Positions 8,959 through 19,833 are shown, counted from the stretch's first letter. The stretch is DNA of 64,000 nt from Desulfocurvus vexinensis DSM 17965 (GCF_000519125.1 NZ_JAEX01000012.1:1-64000), one strand, 5' to 3'. Notes: generated from the sequence alone by a model not told the origin. Numbers and translations: made by a program.

Positions 8959-9908
8959 TGGCGTTTCTCCTGTGCGGGTTTCACCGCCCCGTAGAGCCGC
9001 AGGGCTAGGCCCGAGGGCAGGGGGTAGCGGGTTGTCTCGTCGGTATGCAGTCCTGCGGCGGCAAGCCAGCCTTGCACGCGCGCGGGGTCGAAGCCGAGCC
9101 AGTTGTCGCCGTAGCGCTCGCGCATGGATTCGTCGGCGTGGGGCTCGAAATCCACGAGGACGAAGCGGCCCCCCGGGGCCAGCACGCGGTGCGCCTCCGC
9201 CAGCCCCAGGCGCGGCGAGGGCAGATGGTGCAGCGCCAGGCTCATGACGGCAAAGTCGGCCTCGCCGTCGCCAAGGGGCAGGTGCTCCAGGTCGCCGATG
9301 CGCAGGCTGACCCCGGGGGCCGCGCCGTCCGCCTCGGGCCCGAAGGCGCGCCGGGCCTGGGCCAGCATTTCGGCGGAGCTGTCCACGCCGATGACCCGCC
9401 CGGCCCGGGGGCGCATGGCGTGCAGCAGGGCGCCCGTGCCGCAGCCCAGGTCCGCCGCCGTGGCCACGCCCCGGGGCATCCGCGCCAGGATTTCCCCGGC
9501 CAGGTCCAGCCCGCCCAGGGACTGCTCGCGCAGTTCGTCCCAGGCCCCGGCATGGGCGGCGAAAAAGGCGGAGGTGTGCTCGGCGCGCCGGGCCACGGCC
9601 CTGGCGGCGGCCCTGGCGTCGGCGTCCAGGGCGGGATCGGCCAGAAAAGGCGCCAGGGCGTCGAGAAAAGCGCGCTGCGGGCCGGACTCCGGCGCGGCAT
9701 AGTACACCCGCTGCCCGTCGCGCCGCGAGACCAGAAGCCCGGCCCCGGCCAGGATCTTCAAATGCCGCGAGATGCGCGACTGCCCCAGCCCCAGGGCGCG
9801 CACGATTTCGCCCACCGCCAGCTCGTGCTCCAGCAGCACGCGCAGCAGCCGCAGGCGGGTTTCGTCGGCCAGGGCCTTGGCAAGATCAAGAAGGGGCGGG
9901 GTGCTCAT
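8955..9908 (-). CDS. sahR: SahR-type ArsR regulator with methyltransferase-like domain
   Basis: A 317-residue two-domain protein. An N-terminal ArsR winged helix (about 1-90; [23 protein letters not shown] and [14 protein letters not shown]) is joined to a class I SAM-methyltransferase fold (about 120-300; [15 protein letters not shown] near 146). In Desulfovibrionaceae this architecture next to ahcY is SahR, which senses SAH and represses methionine-cycle genes. The assignment rests on the fusion, the ATGA coupling to ahcY and an operator-like dyad over its promoter. Whether the methyltransferase fold is catalytic or only a ligand sensor is not decidable here. Confidence 0.87.
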   Translation of the reverse strand: MSTPPLLDLAKALADETRLRLLRVLLEHELAVGEIVRALGLGQSRISRHLKILAGAGLLVSRRDGQRVYYAAPESGPQRAFLDALAPFLADPALDADARAAARAVARRAEHTSAFFAAHAGAWDELREQSLGGLDLAGEILARMPRGVATAADLGCGTGALLHAMRPRAGRVIGVDSSAEMLAQARRAFGPEADGAAPGVSLRIGDLEHLPLGDGEADFAVMSLALHHLPSPRLGLAEAHRVLAPGGRFVLVDFEPHADESMRERYGDNWLGFDPARVQGWLAAAGLHTDETTRYPLPSGLALRLYGAVKPAQEKRQ

Positions 9909-9920
9909 GTGTGCTTTTCC

Positions 9921-9944
9921 GTATATTGAGATAAGTTGATATAC
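9921..9944. promoter_or_regulatory. Putative SahR operator
   Basis: An imperfect palindrome of 24 bp with outer arms GTATAT/ATATAC, an AT-rich exception in GC-rich DNA. It lies 12 bp upstream of the sahR start and covers the -10 of the promoter, as expected for an autorepressor site. Confidence 0.6.
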
Positions 9945-9965
9945 CAGCAGGGCTGCGCTTGTCAA
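9938..9965 (-). promoter_or_regulatory. Promoter of sahR-ahcY
   Basis: The minus strand shows TTGACA (9960-9965), a 16-bp spacer, and TATATC (9938-9943). The -10 is inside the dyad at 9921-9944. Confidence 0.55.
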
Positions 9966-10039
9966 CCGGGGGCTGCGTCTGCGGTGCGGGGGGGGGCGGT
10001 GCGGTGGAGTGCCTGGGCACGGCGGGGTGCGGCGCCTCC

Positions 10040-10139
10040 GGCGGGCAGGGCTCCGCCCTGCACCCGCCAGGGGCCAAGGGCCCCTGGACCCCACACGCCG
10101 CCCCGGACCCGCGCGGCGAAGCGCCGCGCGGGTCCGGGG
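10040..10139. repeat. Cluster of three strong GC hairpins downstream of speB
   Basis: Three consecutive inverted repeats: a compound hairpin at 10040-10068 (GGCGGG/CCCGCC enclosing CAGGG/CCCTG), a 9-bp stem with 3-nt loop at 10067-10087, and a perfect 18-bp stem with 3-nt loop at 10101-10139. None has a U-tract on either strand. They occupy the gap between sahR's promoter and speB and could stop speB transcripts or be REP-like intergenic repeats. Confidence 0.7.
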
Positions 10140-10157
10140 CGGGGAATCCGGCCTGTG

Positions 10158-11030
10158 CTATCCGCGCGCGATTAGGCCCATGAGGGCGTAGGCCAGGCGG
10201 GCGGCGGTGAAGTCGGGGCCGTGCTGGCCGGGGGCCGGGGCCAGCTCGACCACGTCGCAGCCCACGATGGTCCGGCCCCGGGCCACGTTGTCCAGCAGCC
10301 ACATGGCCTGGTGCCAGAACAGGCCGCCGGGCACGGGGGTGCCGGTGCTGGGCATGAGCGCGGGGTCCAGGCCGTCCACGTCGAAGGTGACGTAGAGCCG
10401 CGCGGGGAAATCCGGCGGCAGCACCGGGGCGGCGGGCGGGGCCAGGGGCAGGTCCGGGCCGTCCATGCGCCCGATGGCCAGGGCCTCGCGCAGGTCGTGC
10501 TCGTCGCGGCACAGGGCGCGCACGCCGATCTGGAACAGGGGCAGGCCCAGGTCCAGGGCGCGGCGCATGACGCAGGCGTGGCTCAGGCGCGAGCCCTGGT
10601 AGGCGTCGCGCAGGTCGGCGTGGGCGTCGAACTGGACCACCCCGAAGGGCTCGGCGGGGCCCAGGGCGCGGCGCAGGGCGGCCAGGGCGCCCAGGGTCAC
10701 GGTGTGCTCGCCGCCCAGCAGCACGGGCACGGCGCCCGCGTCCAGGGCTTCGGCCACGGCGGTTTCGATGCGCGCCAGCACGGCCTCGGCGGGGCCGCCG
10801 CAGTCGATGGCCGGGCGGGTGTGGATGCCCGCGTCGGCGGGCACGCCATGGCCGTCCCACAACTCAAGCTGGTTGGAGGCCGCCAGGATGGCCGCCGGGC
10901 CGCAGGCCGTGCCGCCGCCGTAGGACACGCTGGCCTCGAAGGGCGCGGGGATGACGTGGATGCGGCTGCCCCGGGCGGCGGGGCGGCCGATTTCCTCTTC
11001 CAGGAAGCCGGGCGTGACGGGGGCGGGCAT
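10158..11030 (-). CDS. speB: Agmatinase (ureohydrolase family)
   Basis: A 290-residue Mn-dependent ureohydrolase that splits agmatine into putrescine and urea. The metal-binding motifs are in order: GGEHTVTLG (about 110), FDAHADLRD (about 135), SHACVMRR, and FDVDGLDPALMPSTGTPVPGG-type residues near 220. It is the last gene of a four-gene run with speA, a carboxynorspermidine synthase and nspC, which fixes agmatine as the probable substrate. The start at 11030 gives MPAPVTPGFLEEEIG, 26 bp after the nspC stop. Confidence 0.9.
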   Translation of the reverse strand: MPAPVTPGFLEEEIGRPAARGSRIHVIPAPFEASVSYGGGTACGPAAILAASNQLELWDGHGVPADAGIHTRPAIDCGGPAEAVLARIETAVAEALDAGAVPVLLGGEHTVTLGALAALRRALGPAEPFGVVQFDAHADLRDAYQGSRLSHACVMRRALDLGLPLFQIGVRALCRDEHDLREALAIGRMDGPDLPLAPPAAPVLPPDFPARLYVTFDVDGLDPALMPSTGTPVPGGLFWHQAMWLLDNVARGRTIVGCDVVELAPAPGQHGPDFTAARLAYALMGLIARG

Positions 11031-11056
11031 GGGCGCTCCTTGCGCGCCGCGTGGCT

Positions 11057-12232
<1,176 letters not shown>

Positions 12233-12234
12233 GG

Positions 12235-13413
12235 CTAGAGCTCCCGGACGACCCAGGGCAGGCCATGGACGCCAAGGGCCGCCATGAACGGGTCGGGGTC
12301 GAGCTGCTCCATGTTGAAGACCCCCGCGCCCGTCCAGGCGCCGGTGAGCATCATCTTGGCGCCGATCATGGCCGGGACGCCCGTGGTGTAGCTGATGGCC
12401 TGGGAGCCGACCTCGCGGTAGGCCTCCTCGTGGTCGCAGATGTTGTAGATGAACACGGTCTTCTCGCGCCCGTCCTTGACCCCGCGCATGAGGCAGCCGA
12501 TGCAGGTGCGGCCCTTGGTCAGCGGGCCCAGGGAGCCGGGGTCGGGCAGCACGGCCTTGAGGAACTTCAGCGGCACGATCTGCTGGCCCTGGTAGTCCAC
12601 GGCGTCGATGCGCGTCATGCCCACGTTTTCCAGCACCTTCAGGTGGTTCAGGTAGTTGTCGGAGAAGGTCATCCAGAAGCGCGCCCGGCGCAGGCCGCGC
12701 AGGTTGCGCACCAGCGACTCCAGCTCCTCGTGGTACATGAGGAAGCACTTCTTGGGGCCGATGCCCTCGGGGAAGTCGTAGGTCATGGACCAGGACAGCG
12801 GGTCGGTCTCCAGCCATTCGCCGCGCTCCCAGTAGCGCCCCCGGGCCGTGACCTCGCGGATGTTGATCTCGGGGTTGAAATTGGTGGCGAAGGGCTGGCC
12901 GTGGTCGCCCGCGTTGCAGTCGATGATGTCCAGGACGTGGATCTCGTCGAAGAGGTGCTTCTGGGCGTAGGCGCAGAACACGTTGGTCACGCCGGGGTCG
13001 AAGCCCGAGCCCAGCAGGGCCATGAGCCCGGCCTGGCGGAAGCGCTCCTGGTAGGCCCACTGCCATTTGTACTCGAACTTGGCCTCGTCCAGGGGCTCGT
13101 AGTTGGCGGTGTCCAGGTAATGGGTGCCCGTTTCCAGGCAGGCGTCCATGATGTGCAGGTCCTGGTAGGGCAGGGCCACGTTGAGCACCAGGTCGGGCCC
13201 GAAGCTTTTGATGAGCGCCACCAGCTCGGGCACGTTGTCGGCGTCCACCTGGGCGGTCCGGATGGGCCGGGGCAGCCCGGCGGCGATGGCGTCGCACTTG
13301 GCCTTGGTGCGGCTGGCGAGCATGATTTCGCCGAAGACCTCGGGCACCTGGGCGCACTTGTGCGCCACCACCTGGCCGACGCCACCGGCGCCGATGATGA
13401 GAACCTTCTTCAT
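12235..13413 (-). CDS. Carboxynorspermidine synthase (saccharopine dehydrogenase family)
   Basis: A 392-residue NAD(P)H-dependent enzyme that condenses a diamine with aspartate semialdehyde, giving carboxyspermidine from putrescine or carboxynorspermidine from diaminopropane. It starts MKKVLIIGAGGVGQVVAHKCAQ, a Rossmann dinucleotide motif, and continues with GSGFDPGVTNVFCAYAQKHLFDEI, characteristic of this saccharopine-dehydrogenase subfamily. It is placed between speA and nspC, with 2 bp to nspC. The pairing with nspC is what separates it from true saccharopine dehydrogenases. Confidence 0.92.
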   Translation of the reverse strand: MKKVLIIGAGGVGQVVAHKCAQVPEVFGEIMLASRTKAKCDAIAAGLPRPIRTAQVDADNVPELVALIKSFGPDLVLNVALPYQDLHIMDACLETGTHYLDTANYEPLDEAKFEYKWQWAYQERFRQAGLMALLGSGFDPGVTNVFCAYAQKHLFDEIHVLDIIDCNAGDHGQPFATNFNPEINIREVTARGRYWERGEWLETDPLSWSMTYDFPEGIGPKKCFLMYHEELESLVRNLRGLRRARFWMTFSDNYLNHLKVLENVGMTRIDAVDYQGQQIVPLKFLKAVLPDPGSLGPLTKGRTCIGCLMRGVKDGREKTVFIYNICDHEEAYREVGSQAISYTTGVPAMIGAKMMLTGAWTGAGVFNMEQLDPDPFMAALGVHGLPWVVREL

Positions 13414-13588
13414 GGGAGTCCTCCCGGGGGTCGAGGGTGAGTGACTGTTTGGAAAATCCCTTGTCCCAGGCCGTCCTGCCCGGGTGGGCGGCGGCGCGAA
13501 AAGCATTCAGGACCGGCGCGTCGCGGGACGGACGCGCGGGGTTGGGTTCCCGGGGCAACGCGGCTGGCCGCCGTTTCGGGGCGGGCAG

Positions 13589-15502
13589 CTACCTGTAGAG
13601 GTAGGTGTAGCCCCGCATGCAGCGCTCGTAGGCCTTCATGATGTAGTAGCGCTCCTGGGGGGTGATGTTGCCGTCGCGCACACCCTGCTCGGCCAGCAGG
13701 CGGAAGCTCTCCACCACATGCTTGGGGTCGTATTCCACGTAGGAAAGCACGTCGGACACGCTGTCGCCTTCCAGCTCGCGCACGATATCGAAGGTGCCGT
13801 CGGGGTTGATGCGCACGGAGACGACGTTGGTATCGCCGAAGAGGTTGTGCAGGTCACCCAGGGTTTCCTGGTAGGCGCCCACGAGGAACGCGCCCAGGTA
13901 GTAGGGCCGGTCGTCCTCCAGGGTGTGCAGCTCCAGCACGCGCTTGACGCCGCGGGTGTCGATGAAGCGGTCGATCTTGCCGTCGCAGTCGCAGGTGATG
14001 TCGGCCAGGAAGGCCCGTTCCGTGGGCTGTTCGTTCAGCCGGTGTACGGGCATGATGGGGAAGAGGTGGTCGATGGCCCAGGCGTCGGGCAGGGACTGGA
14101 ACACGCTCATGTTGCAGTAGTAGATGCTGGCCAGCGACAGGGCCACGTCTTCCATCCACTTGGGCGGGTTCTTCACGTCTTCGAGCATGTCCGCGATGTT
14201 GCGCATCACGGCCCAGAAGATGGTCTCGCCCATGGCCCGCTCGCGCAGGGAGCAGCGGCCCAGGCGGAACATCTGGCGCACTTCGTCGCGGTAGTAGATG
14301 GCGTCGTTGTAGCATTCCTGGACGTTTTTCACCGTCAGGGAGCGGTGGGTCTCCCAGAGGTTGCGCACGGGGTCGGGGGCGTCGTCGGGCACGGCCCCGG
14401 GCACCGGGCGGCTTTCCAGGCGGCTGACGTCGAGCACGTCGAAGAGCAGCACGGAGTAGTAGGCCACGGTGGCGCGGCCCGACTCGGTGATGATGTGCGG
14501 GTGGGGCACGTCGCGCTCGTCCATCTCGCTCATCACCGATTCGATGATGTCGGCGCAGTATTCGTCCAGGGTGTAGTTGCGGCTGCTCTCGAAGTTGGTG
14601 TGCGAGCCGTCGTAGTCCACGGCCAGGCCGCCGCCCAGGTCCAGGTAGCCCATGGCGCAGCCCTCGCCCACCAGCTCGGCGTACATGCGGCAGGCCTCCT
14701 GCACGGCCACGCGGATGTCGCGGATGTTGGGGATCTGCGAGCCGAGGTGGAAGTGCAAAAGGCGCAGGCAGTCGAGCATGTTTTCGGCGCGCAGGGCGTC
14801 CACGGCCTCGACCACCTCGGAGGTGGACAGGCCGAAGATGGACAGGTCGCCGGCGGACTCGGCCCAGTGGCCGCCCACCTGGGCGCTGACCTTGGTGCGC
14901 ACGCCCATCTTGGGCCGCACGCCCAGGACCTTGGAGCGTTCCAGGATCAGTTGCAGCTCGCCGGGCATCTCCATGACCAGGAAGCAGTTGAAGCCCATCT
15001 TGGTGGCGTACAGGGCCAGGTCCACGAAGTCGCGGTCCTTGTAGCCGTTGCACACCAGGCAGGCTTCGCGGTCGGAGAGGTAGGCCAGGGCGGCGATGAG
15101 CTCGGCCTTGGAGCCGACCTCCAGGCCGTGGTGGTAGCGCGAGCCGAACTGGGCGATCTCCTCCACCACCTGCTGCTGCTGGTTGACCTTGACGGGGAAC
15201 ACGCCGCGGTATTCGCCCCGGTAGCCCAGGGCGGCGATGGCCGTGCGGAAGGTCTCGTGGATCAGCGAAATCTGCGAGTCGAGGATATTTTCCACGCGCA
15301 GCAGCACGGGCAGTTCCAGCCCGCGCTCCTTGAGACCGTCGATGATCTGCGGCACGCTGACGCGCACGCCGTTGCCCGGCGTGGGCACCAGCACGAGGTC
15401 GCCGTTCTCGGCCACGTCGAAATAGCCGCCGCTCCAGTTGCGGATGCCGTAGAGGTCGGCAGACCGTTCGGCGGTCCACTTCTCCAGGGATCGTTTGCTC
15501 AT
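13589..15502 (-). CDS. speA: Biosynthetic arginine decarboxylase
   Basis: A 637-residue PLP enzyme (alanine-racemase fold) converting arginine to agmatine. The PLP-binding lysine is in GVFPVKVNQQQQVVEE (near residue 105), and YHHGLEVGSKAEL, DLGGGLAVDYDGS and ITESGRATVAYYSVLLFDV are conserved. The length matches SpeA. It is the first gene of the polyamine run: the 175-bp gap to the next gene is longer than the others, so a second promoter there is possible. A candidate promoter lies at 15629-15657. Confidence 0.95.
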   Translation of the reverse strand: MSKRSLEKWTAERSADLYGIRNWSGGYFDVAENGDLVLVPTPGNGVRVSVPQIIDGLKERGLELPVLLRVENILDSQISLIHETFRTAIAALGYRGEYRGVFPVKVNQQQQVVEEIAQFGSRYHHGLEVGSKAELIAALAYLSDREACLVCNGYKDRDFVDLALYATKMGFNCFLVMEMPGELQLILERSKVLGVRPKMGVRTKVSAQVGGHWAESAGDLSIFGLSTSEVVEAVDALRAENMLDCLRLLHFHLGSQIPNIRDIRVAVQEACRMYAELVGEGCAMGYLDLGGGLAVDYDGSHTNFESSRNYTLDEYCADIIESVMSEMDERDVPHPHIITESGRATVAYYSVLLFDVLDVSRLESRPVPGAVPDDAPDPVRNLWETHRSLTVKNVQECYNDAIYYRDEVRQMFRLGRCSLRERAMGETIFWAVMRNIADMLEDVKNPPKWMEDVALSLASIYYCNMSVFQSLPDAWAIDHLFPIMPVHRLNEQPTERAFLADITCDCDGKIDRFIDTRGVKRVLELHTLEDDRPYYLGAFLVGAYQETLGDLHNLFGDTNVVSVRINPDGTFDIVRELEGDSVSDVLSYVEYDPKHVVESFRLLAEQGVRDGNITPQERYYIMKAYERCMRGYTYLYR

Positions 15503-15628
15503 GGGGGATTCCCCTCCTCGCCGTCCGCGCGGGACGCGGACCTGAACTTGCCGGGCCCCCGGGGGCCCTGGAAAGGGCTGCGCGGCGAGAGGGATCGAGG
15601 ATCTTGGGCAACGCGCAGCCGGAGGGTT

Positions 15629-15657
15629 TACCTAGATGCCATCGCTTGCGGCGTCAA
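15629..15657 (-). promoter_or_regulatory. Candidate promoter of speA
   Basis: The minus strand shows TTGACG (15652-15657), a 17-bp spacer, and TAGGTA (15629-15634). The -10 is weak. The downstream leader of about 120 nt contains a self-complementary GGGCCCCCGGGGGCCC near 15555. Confidence 0.35.
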
Positions 15658-15776
15658 TGAAAATTTTTGGTTGCCCGGCGGGGTTTCGCCCCCGCCCCGC
15701 CCCTCGCCTCGGGCCGCGCCCTGTGCTACGCTGGCCCGAGCGGCGGGCGGGGCGGGAAAAATCCGGCCCCGGGGGC

Positions 15777-15805
15777 TTTGCAGGGCGGCTCATGCGCCTT
15801 ATAGT
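15777..15805 (+). promoter_or_regulatory. Candidate promoter of nifU-nifS-cysK-cysE
   Basis: TTTGCA (15777-15782), a 17-bp spacer, then TATAGT (15800-15805). The -10 matches the consensus at five of six positions. It lies about 58 bp before the nifU start. The 360-bp gap 15503-15862 holds this and the divergent speA promoter; no other gene was seen in it. Confidence 0.45.
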
Positions 15806-15862
15806 GGACCGCAGAGATAGGAATTCCGGGGCGCCGAGCGTCCGCCAAGCAAGGAGATGCCC

Positions 15863-16693
15863 ATGTGGGACTATACGGATAAGGTCAAGGAGCACTTCCT
15901 GAACCCGCGCAACGCGGGGGCGATGGAGAACCCTGACGCAGTGGGCGAGGTGGGCAGCCTGGCCTGCGGCGACGCCCTCAAGCTTTTCCTCAGGATCAAC
16001 GACCAGGGCGTCATCGAGAACGCCACCTTCCAGACCTTCGGCTGCGCCAGCGCCATCGCCTCGTCCTCGGCGCTGACCGAGATCCTCAAGGGCAAGACCG
16101 TGGCCGAGGCCGAGGCGCTGACCAACAAGGACATCGCCGAGTATCTGGGCGGGCTGCCCAAGGAAAAGATGCACTGCTCGGTGATGGGCGAGGAAGCCCT
16201 GGCCGCTGCGCTGAAGAACTGGCGCGGCGAGGCCGCCCCCGAGGCCCACGCCGAGGGCGAGCTGGTCTGCCGCTGCTTTGGCGTCACCGACGTGACCATC
16301 CGCCGGGCCATCGAGGAAAACGGGCTGCGCACGGTGGAGGAGATCACCAACTACACCAAGGCGGGCGGCGGCTGCGGCGACTGCGTGCCCCGGCTGGAAG
16401 AGATCCTGGCCGAGGTGCTGGGCCAGGCCCCGGCGCAGGCTCCGGCCCCCAAGCCCTTGACCAATCTCCAGCGGATGCAGAAGGTCATGCAGGTCATCGA
16501 CGAGGTGGTGGCCCCGAGCTTGCGCAAGGACGGCGGGGACATCGAGCTGGTGGACGTGGACGGCACGGACGTTTCGGTCTCCCTGCGCGGGGCCTGCTCC
16601 AGCTGCCCCTCAAGCCAGCTGACGCTCACGGATTTCGTGCAGAAGACCCTGCGCGAGCAGGTGGACCCGGCCATCCGGGTCAAGGGGGTCTGA
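15863..16693 (+). CDS. nifU: NifU-type iron-sulfur cluster scaffold
   Basis: A 276-residue three-domain scaffold on which Fe-S clusters are assembled with sulfur from NifS. The N-terminal IscU-like domain has its three cysteines in LACGD, FGCAS and KMHCS. A central BFD-like [2Fe-2S] domain has CRC then CGDC (about 133-173), and the C-terminal Nfu domain has CSSC (about 250). The ATG at 15857 abuts the Shine-Dalgarno AAGGAG (15851-15856) with no spacer, so the ATG at 15863 is used. No nitrogenase genes are in the window, so a general Fe-S role is likely. Confidence 0.95.
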   Translation: MWDYTDKVKEHFLNPRNAGAMENPDAVGEVGSLACGDALKLFLRINDQGVIENATFQTFGCASAIASSSALTEILKGKTVAEAEALTNKDIAEYLGGLPKEKMHCSVMGEEALAAALKNWRGEAAPEAHAEGELVCRCFGVTDVTIRRAIEENGLRTVEEITNYTKAGGGCGDCVPRLEEILAEVLGQAPAQAPAPKPLTNLQRMQKVMQVIDEVVAPSLRKDGGDIELVDVDGTDVSVSLRGACSSCPSSQLTLTDFVQKTLREQVDPAIRVKGV

Positions 16694-16694
16694 C

Positions 16695-17927
16695 ATGGCG
16701 CCCCAACCGACGCCCCTGTATTTCGACAACAACGCCACCACCCGCGTGGCGCCCGAAGTGCTCGAAGAGATGCTGCCCCTGCTGACAGACCTCTACGGCA
16801 ACCCGTCGAGCATGCACCGCTTCGGCGGGCAGGTGGGCAGGCTGCTGGCCCGGGCCCGCGAGCGCGTGGCCGCCGGGCTGGGCTGCTCGCCCGAGGAGAT
16901 CGTCTTCACCTCCTGCGGCACGGAGTCGGACAACACGGCCCTGCACAGCGCCGTGACGGCCAACCCGGGCAAGAAGCACCTGGTGACCACCCGGGTGGAG
17001 CACCCCGCCGTGCTCAACGTGGCCCAGCACCTGGAAAAGCGCGGCTACGACGTGACCTGGCTCGGGGTGGACTCCCAGGGCCTGCTGGACCTGGACGAGC
17101 TGCGCCGCGCCCTGCGCGACGACACGGCCCTGGTCTCGGTGATGTTCGCCAACAACGAGACGGGCACCATCTACCCCATGGCGGACATCGCGGCCCTCTG
17201 CAAGGAGCGCGGGGTGCTGCTGCACACCGACGCCGTGCAGGCCGTGGGCAAGGTGCCCATGGACCTCGCCACCCTGGGCGTGGACTACCTGGCCCTGTCG
17301 GGCCACAAGCTGCACGCGCCCAAGGGCGTGGGCGCGCTCTACGTGCGCCGGGGCGCGCCGCTGCGGCCCTTCATGCTCGGCGGGCACCAGGAGCGCGGCC
17401 GCCGCGCGGGCACGGAGAACATGGCCTCCATCGTGGCCCTGGGCAAGGCCGTGGAGCTGGCCACCGCGCATATCGCCGACGAGAACACCCGCGTGCGCGC
17501 CCTGCGCGACCGCCTGGAGCGCGGGCTGCTGGAGTCCATCCCCGACGCGCGGCGCAACGGCCACGCGGACCAGCGCCTGCCCAACACCACCAACATCTCC
17601 TTCAAGTACGTGGAGGGCGAGGCCATCCTGCTGCTCATGGACGAGCTGGGCATCTGCGCCAGCTCGGGCTCGGCCTGCACCTCGGGCAGCCTGGAGCCCT
17701 CGCATGTGCTGCGCGCCCTGGGCGTGCCCTTCACCTTTGCCCACGGCTCCATCCGCTTCTCCCTGTCGCGCTACAACACCGAGGCCGAGGTGGACACCGT
17801 GCTGCGCGAGATGCCGGGCATCATCGCGCGGCTGCGGGCCATGTCGCCCTTCCGCGAGGGCGCCGACGCCCCCGACGGCGGGGCCTGCGCCTGCTCCTGC
17901 GCAACCCCGGGCGGAGGTACACACTGA
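16695..17927 (+). CDS. nifS: Cysteine desulfurase NifS
   Basis: A 410-residue PLP enzyme that takes sulfur from cysteine and passes persulfide to NifU. The PLP lysine is in [11 protein letters not shown] (near 200), the catalytic Cys in the loop [15 protein letters not shown] (near 325), and the N-terminal YFDNNATT is typical. The C-terminus is unusually Cys-rich ([16 protein letters not shown]). It starts one base after the nifU stop, and its own stop overlaps the cysK start (TGATG), indicating tight coupling. Confidence 0.95.
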   Translation: MAPQPTPLYFDNNATTRVAPEVLEEMLPLLTDLYGNPSSMHRFGGQVGRLLARARERVAAGLGCSPEEIVFTSCGTESDNTALHSAVTANPGKKHLVTTRVEHPAVLNVAQHLEKRGYDVTWLGVDSQGLLDLDELRRALRDDTALVSVMFANNETGTIYPMADIAALCKERGVLLHTDAVQAVGKVPMDLATLGVDYLALSGHKLHAPKGVGALYVRRGAPLRPFMLGGHQERGRRAGTENMASIVALGKAVELATAHIADENTRVRALRDRLERGLLESIPDARRNGHADQRLPNTTNISFKYVEGEAILLLMDELGICASSGSACTSGSLEPSHVLRALGVPFTFAHGSIRFSLSRYNTEAEVDTVLREMPGIIARLRAMSPFREGADAPDGGACACSCATPGGGTH

Positions 17928-18862
17928 TGCGCATCGCCCAGGACATGACCCGTCTGGTGGGCCGCACGCCCCTGGTGCGCCTGAACCGGGTGGCCGCCGG
18001 GCTGCCCGCCACGGTGGTGGCCAAGCTGGAGTTCTTCAACCCCGGCTCGTCGGTGAAGGACCGCATCGCCCTGGGCATGGTCGAGGCCGCCGAGGCCGCC
18101 GGGCGCCTGGAGCCCGGGGCCGTGGTGGTCGAGCCCACCAGCGGCAACACGGGCATCGGCCTGGCCCTGGTCTGCGCCGTGCGCGGCTACCGGCTCATCC
18201 TGACCATGCCCGAGAGCATGAGCGTGGAGCGCCGGGCGCTGCTTGCGGGCTTCGGGGCCGAGCTGGTGCTGACCCCGGCGGCCCGGGGCATGACCGGGGC
18301 CATCGAACAGGCCCGGGCCATCCTGGCGGCCACGCCCGGGGCCTTCATGCCCTCGCAGTTCGACAACCCTGCCAACCCCGCCACCCACGAGGCCACCACC
18401 GCCGTGGAACTCTGGGACGACACCGACGGCGCGCTGGACGTGCTCGTGGCCGGGGTCGGCACCGGGGGCACCCTGTCGGGCGTGGCCCGGGCCCTCAAGG
18501 CCAGAAAGCCCGGGCTGCGGGCCGTGGCCGTGGAGCCTGCGGACTCGCCCGTGCTCTCCGGCGGCGCCCCGGGGCCCCACGGCATCCAGGGCATCGGCGC
18601 CGGGTTCGTGCCCGGCAACGCCGACACGGCGCTGTTCGACGAGGTCGTGCCCGTGGCCACCGCCGACGCCCTGACCATGGCCCGGCGGCTCATGCGCGAG
18701 GAGGGCATCGCCTGCGGCATCTCCTCCGGGGCGGCGGCCCACGTGGCCGTGCAGGTCGCCGCGCGGCCGGAGAACGCCGGGCGGCTGGTGGTCTGCGTCA
18801 TTCCCGACACCGCCGAGCGCTACCTGTCCACGGCCCTGTTCCAGGCGCCCGCCGCGCCCTGA
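17927..18862 (+). CDS. cysK: Cysteine synthase (O-acetylserine sulfhydrylase)
   Basis: A 311-residue PLP enzyme making cysteine from O-acetylserine and sulfide. The PLP lysine is in [12 protein letters not shown] (near 42), [12 protein letters not shown] binds the substrate, [12 protein letters not shown] binds the phosphate, and [12 protein letters not shown] is the C-terminal motif. It is coupled to nifS by overlap and followed by cysE, so the operon supplies cysteine directly to the desulfurase. Confidence 0.95.
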   Translation: MRIAQDMTRLVGRTPLVRLNRVAAGLPATVVAKLEFFNPGSSVKDRIALGMVEAAEAAGRLEPGAVVVEPTSGNTGIGLALVCAVRGYRLILTMPESMSVERRALLAGFGAELVLTPAARGMTGAIEQARAILAATPGAFMPSQFDNPANPATHEATTAVELWDDTDGALDVLVAGVGTGGTLSGVARALKARKPGLRAVAVEPADSPVLSGGAPGPHGIQGIGAGFVPGNADTALFDEVVPVATADALTMARRLMREEGIACGISSGAAAHVAVQVAARPENAGRLVVCVIPDTAERYLSTALFQAPAAP

Positions 18863-18900
18863 GCGCGCGGCGCCCACAACCCTTTCGCCCCCCAGAGCCC

Positions 18901-19833
18901 ATGAAACAGTTCGACCCGAAGTTCGACCAGGTCATCGACGCCCTGTGCGACCCGCGCTCCTACGAGGTGGTCCACCACAGCCACGAACGCCACGTGCCCA
19001 TGCCCTCGGTGGCCGTGCTGGAGGAGATCGTGGGCCGCCTGCGCGCGGTGCTGTTCCCCGGCTACTACGGCTACTCCGACGTGGACGCCGCCACCATGCG
19101 CTTCCATGTCGGCGCCAACCTGGACAAGATCCACCGCCTGCTGGCCGAGCAGATCATGCGCGGGCGCTGCTTCACCTGCGCCCTGGAGGCCGCCGACTGC
19201 GCCGACTGCGACGCCCGCTCGCGCGAGGTGGCCTCGCAGTTCATCGCCCGGCTGCCCGAGGTGCGCCGCCTGCTGTCCACGGACGTGATGGCCGCCTACG
19301 CGGGCGACCCGGCGGCCAAGAGCCCGGGGGAGACCATCTTCTGCTACCCCTCCATCCTGGCCATGACCCACTACCGCATCGCCCACGAGCTGTACCACCT
19401 GGGCGTGGACCTCATCCCGCGCATCATCACCGAGATGGCCCACTCGCGCACGGGCATCGACATCCACCCCGGCGCGGAGATCGGCGAGGGCTTCTTCATC
19501 GACCACGGCACCGGCGTGGTCATCGGCGAGACGTGCATCATCGGGCGCGGGGTGCGGCTGTACCAGGGCGTGACCCTGGGCGCCAAGAGCTTCCCCAAGG
19601 GCGAGGACGGCGCGCTCATCAAGGGCATCGCGCGCCACCCCATCGTGGAGGACGAGGTCATCATCTACTCCGGGGCGACCATCCTGGGCCGGGTGACCAT
19701 CGGCAAGGGCTCGGTCATCGGCGGCAACGTGTGGCTGCTCAACGACGTGCCGCCCGGCACGCGGATCATCCAGCGCCCGGCGGGCGGCAACGGCGACGGC
19801 GAGGCCGCCCTGCCGCAGCAGGGCATCGGCTGA
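18901..19833 (+). CDS. cysE: Serine O-acetyltransferase (EpsC-like)
   Basis: A 310-residue enzyme that makes O-acetylserine from serine and acetyl-CoA, the CysK substrate. The N-terminal helical SAT domain (about 1-180) includes a small Cys cluster (CFTCALEAADCADC near 98-111). The C-terminal left-handed beta-helix of hexapeptide repeats begins near HPGAEIGEGFFIDHGTGVVIGE-type residues at 188. It is the last gene of the nifU operon, 38 bp after cysK, and is followed by a terminator. Confidence 0.93.
   Translation: MKQFDPKFDQVIDALCDPRSYEVVHHSHERHVPMPSVAVLEEIVGRLRAVLFPGYYGYSDVDAATMRFHVGANLDKIHRLLAEQIMRGRCFTCALEAADCADCDARSREVASQFIARLPEVRRLLSTDVMAAYAGDPAAKSPGETIFCYPSILAMTHYRIAHELYHLGVDLIPRIITEMAHSRTGIDIHPGAEIGEGFFIDHGTGVVIGETCIIGRGVRLYQGVTLGAKSFPKGEDGALIKGIARHPIVEDEVIIYSGATILGRVTIGKGSVIGGNVWLLNDVPPGTRIIQRPAGGNGDGEAALPQQGIG

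Noticed and set aside
16695-17927. Nitrogenase cluster suggested by nifU/nifS
   Set aside because: No nifHDK or related genes nearby; cysK and cysE follow, so a general Fe-S and cysteine role is more likely.
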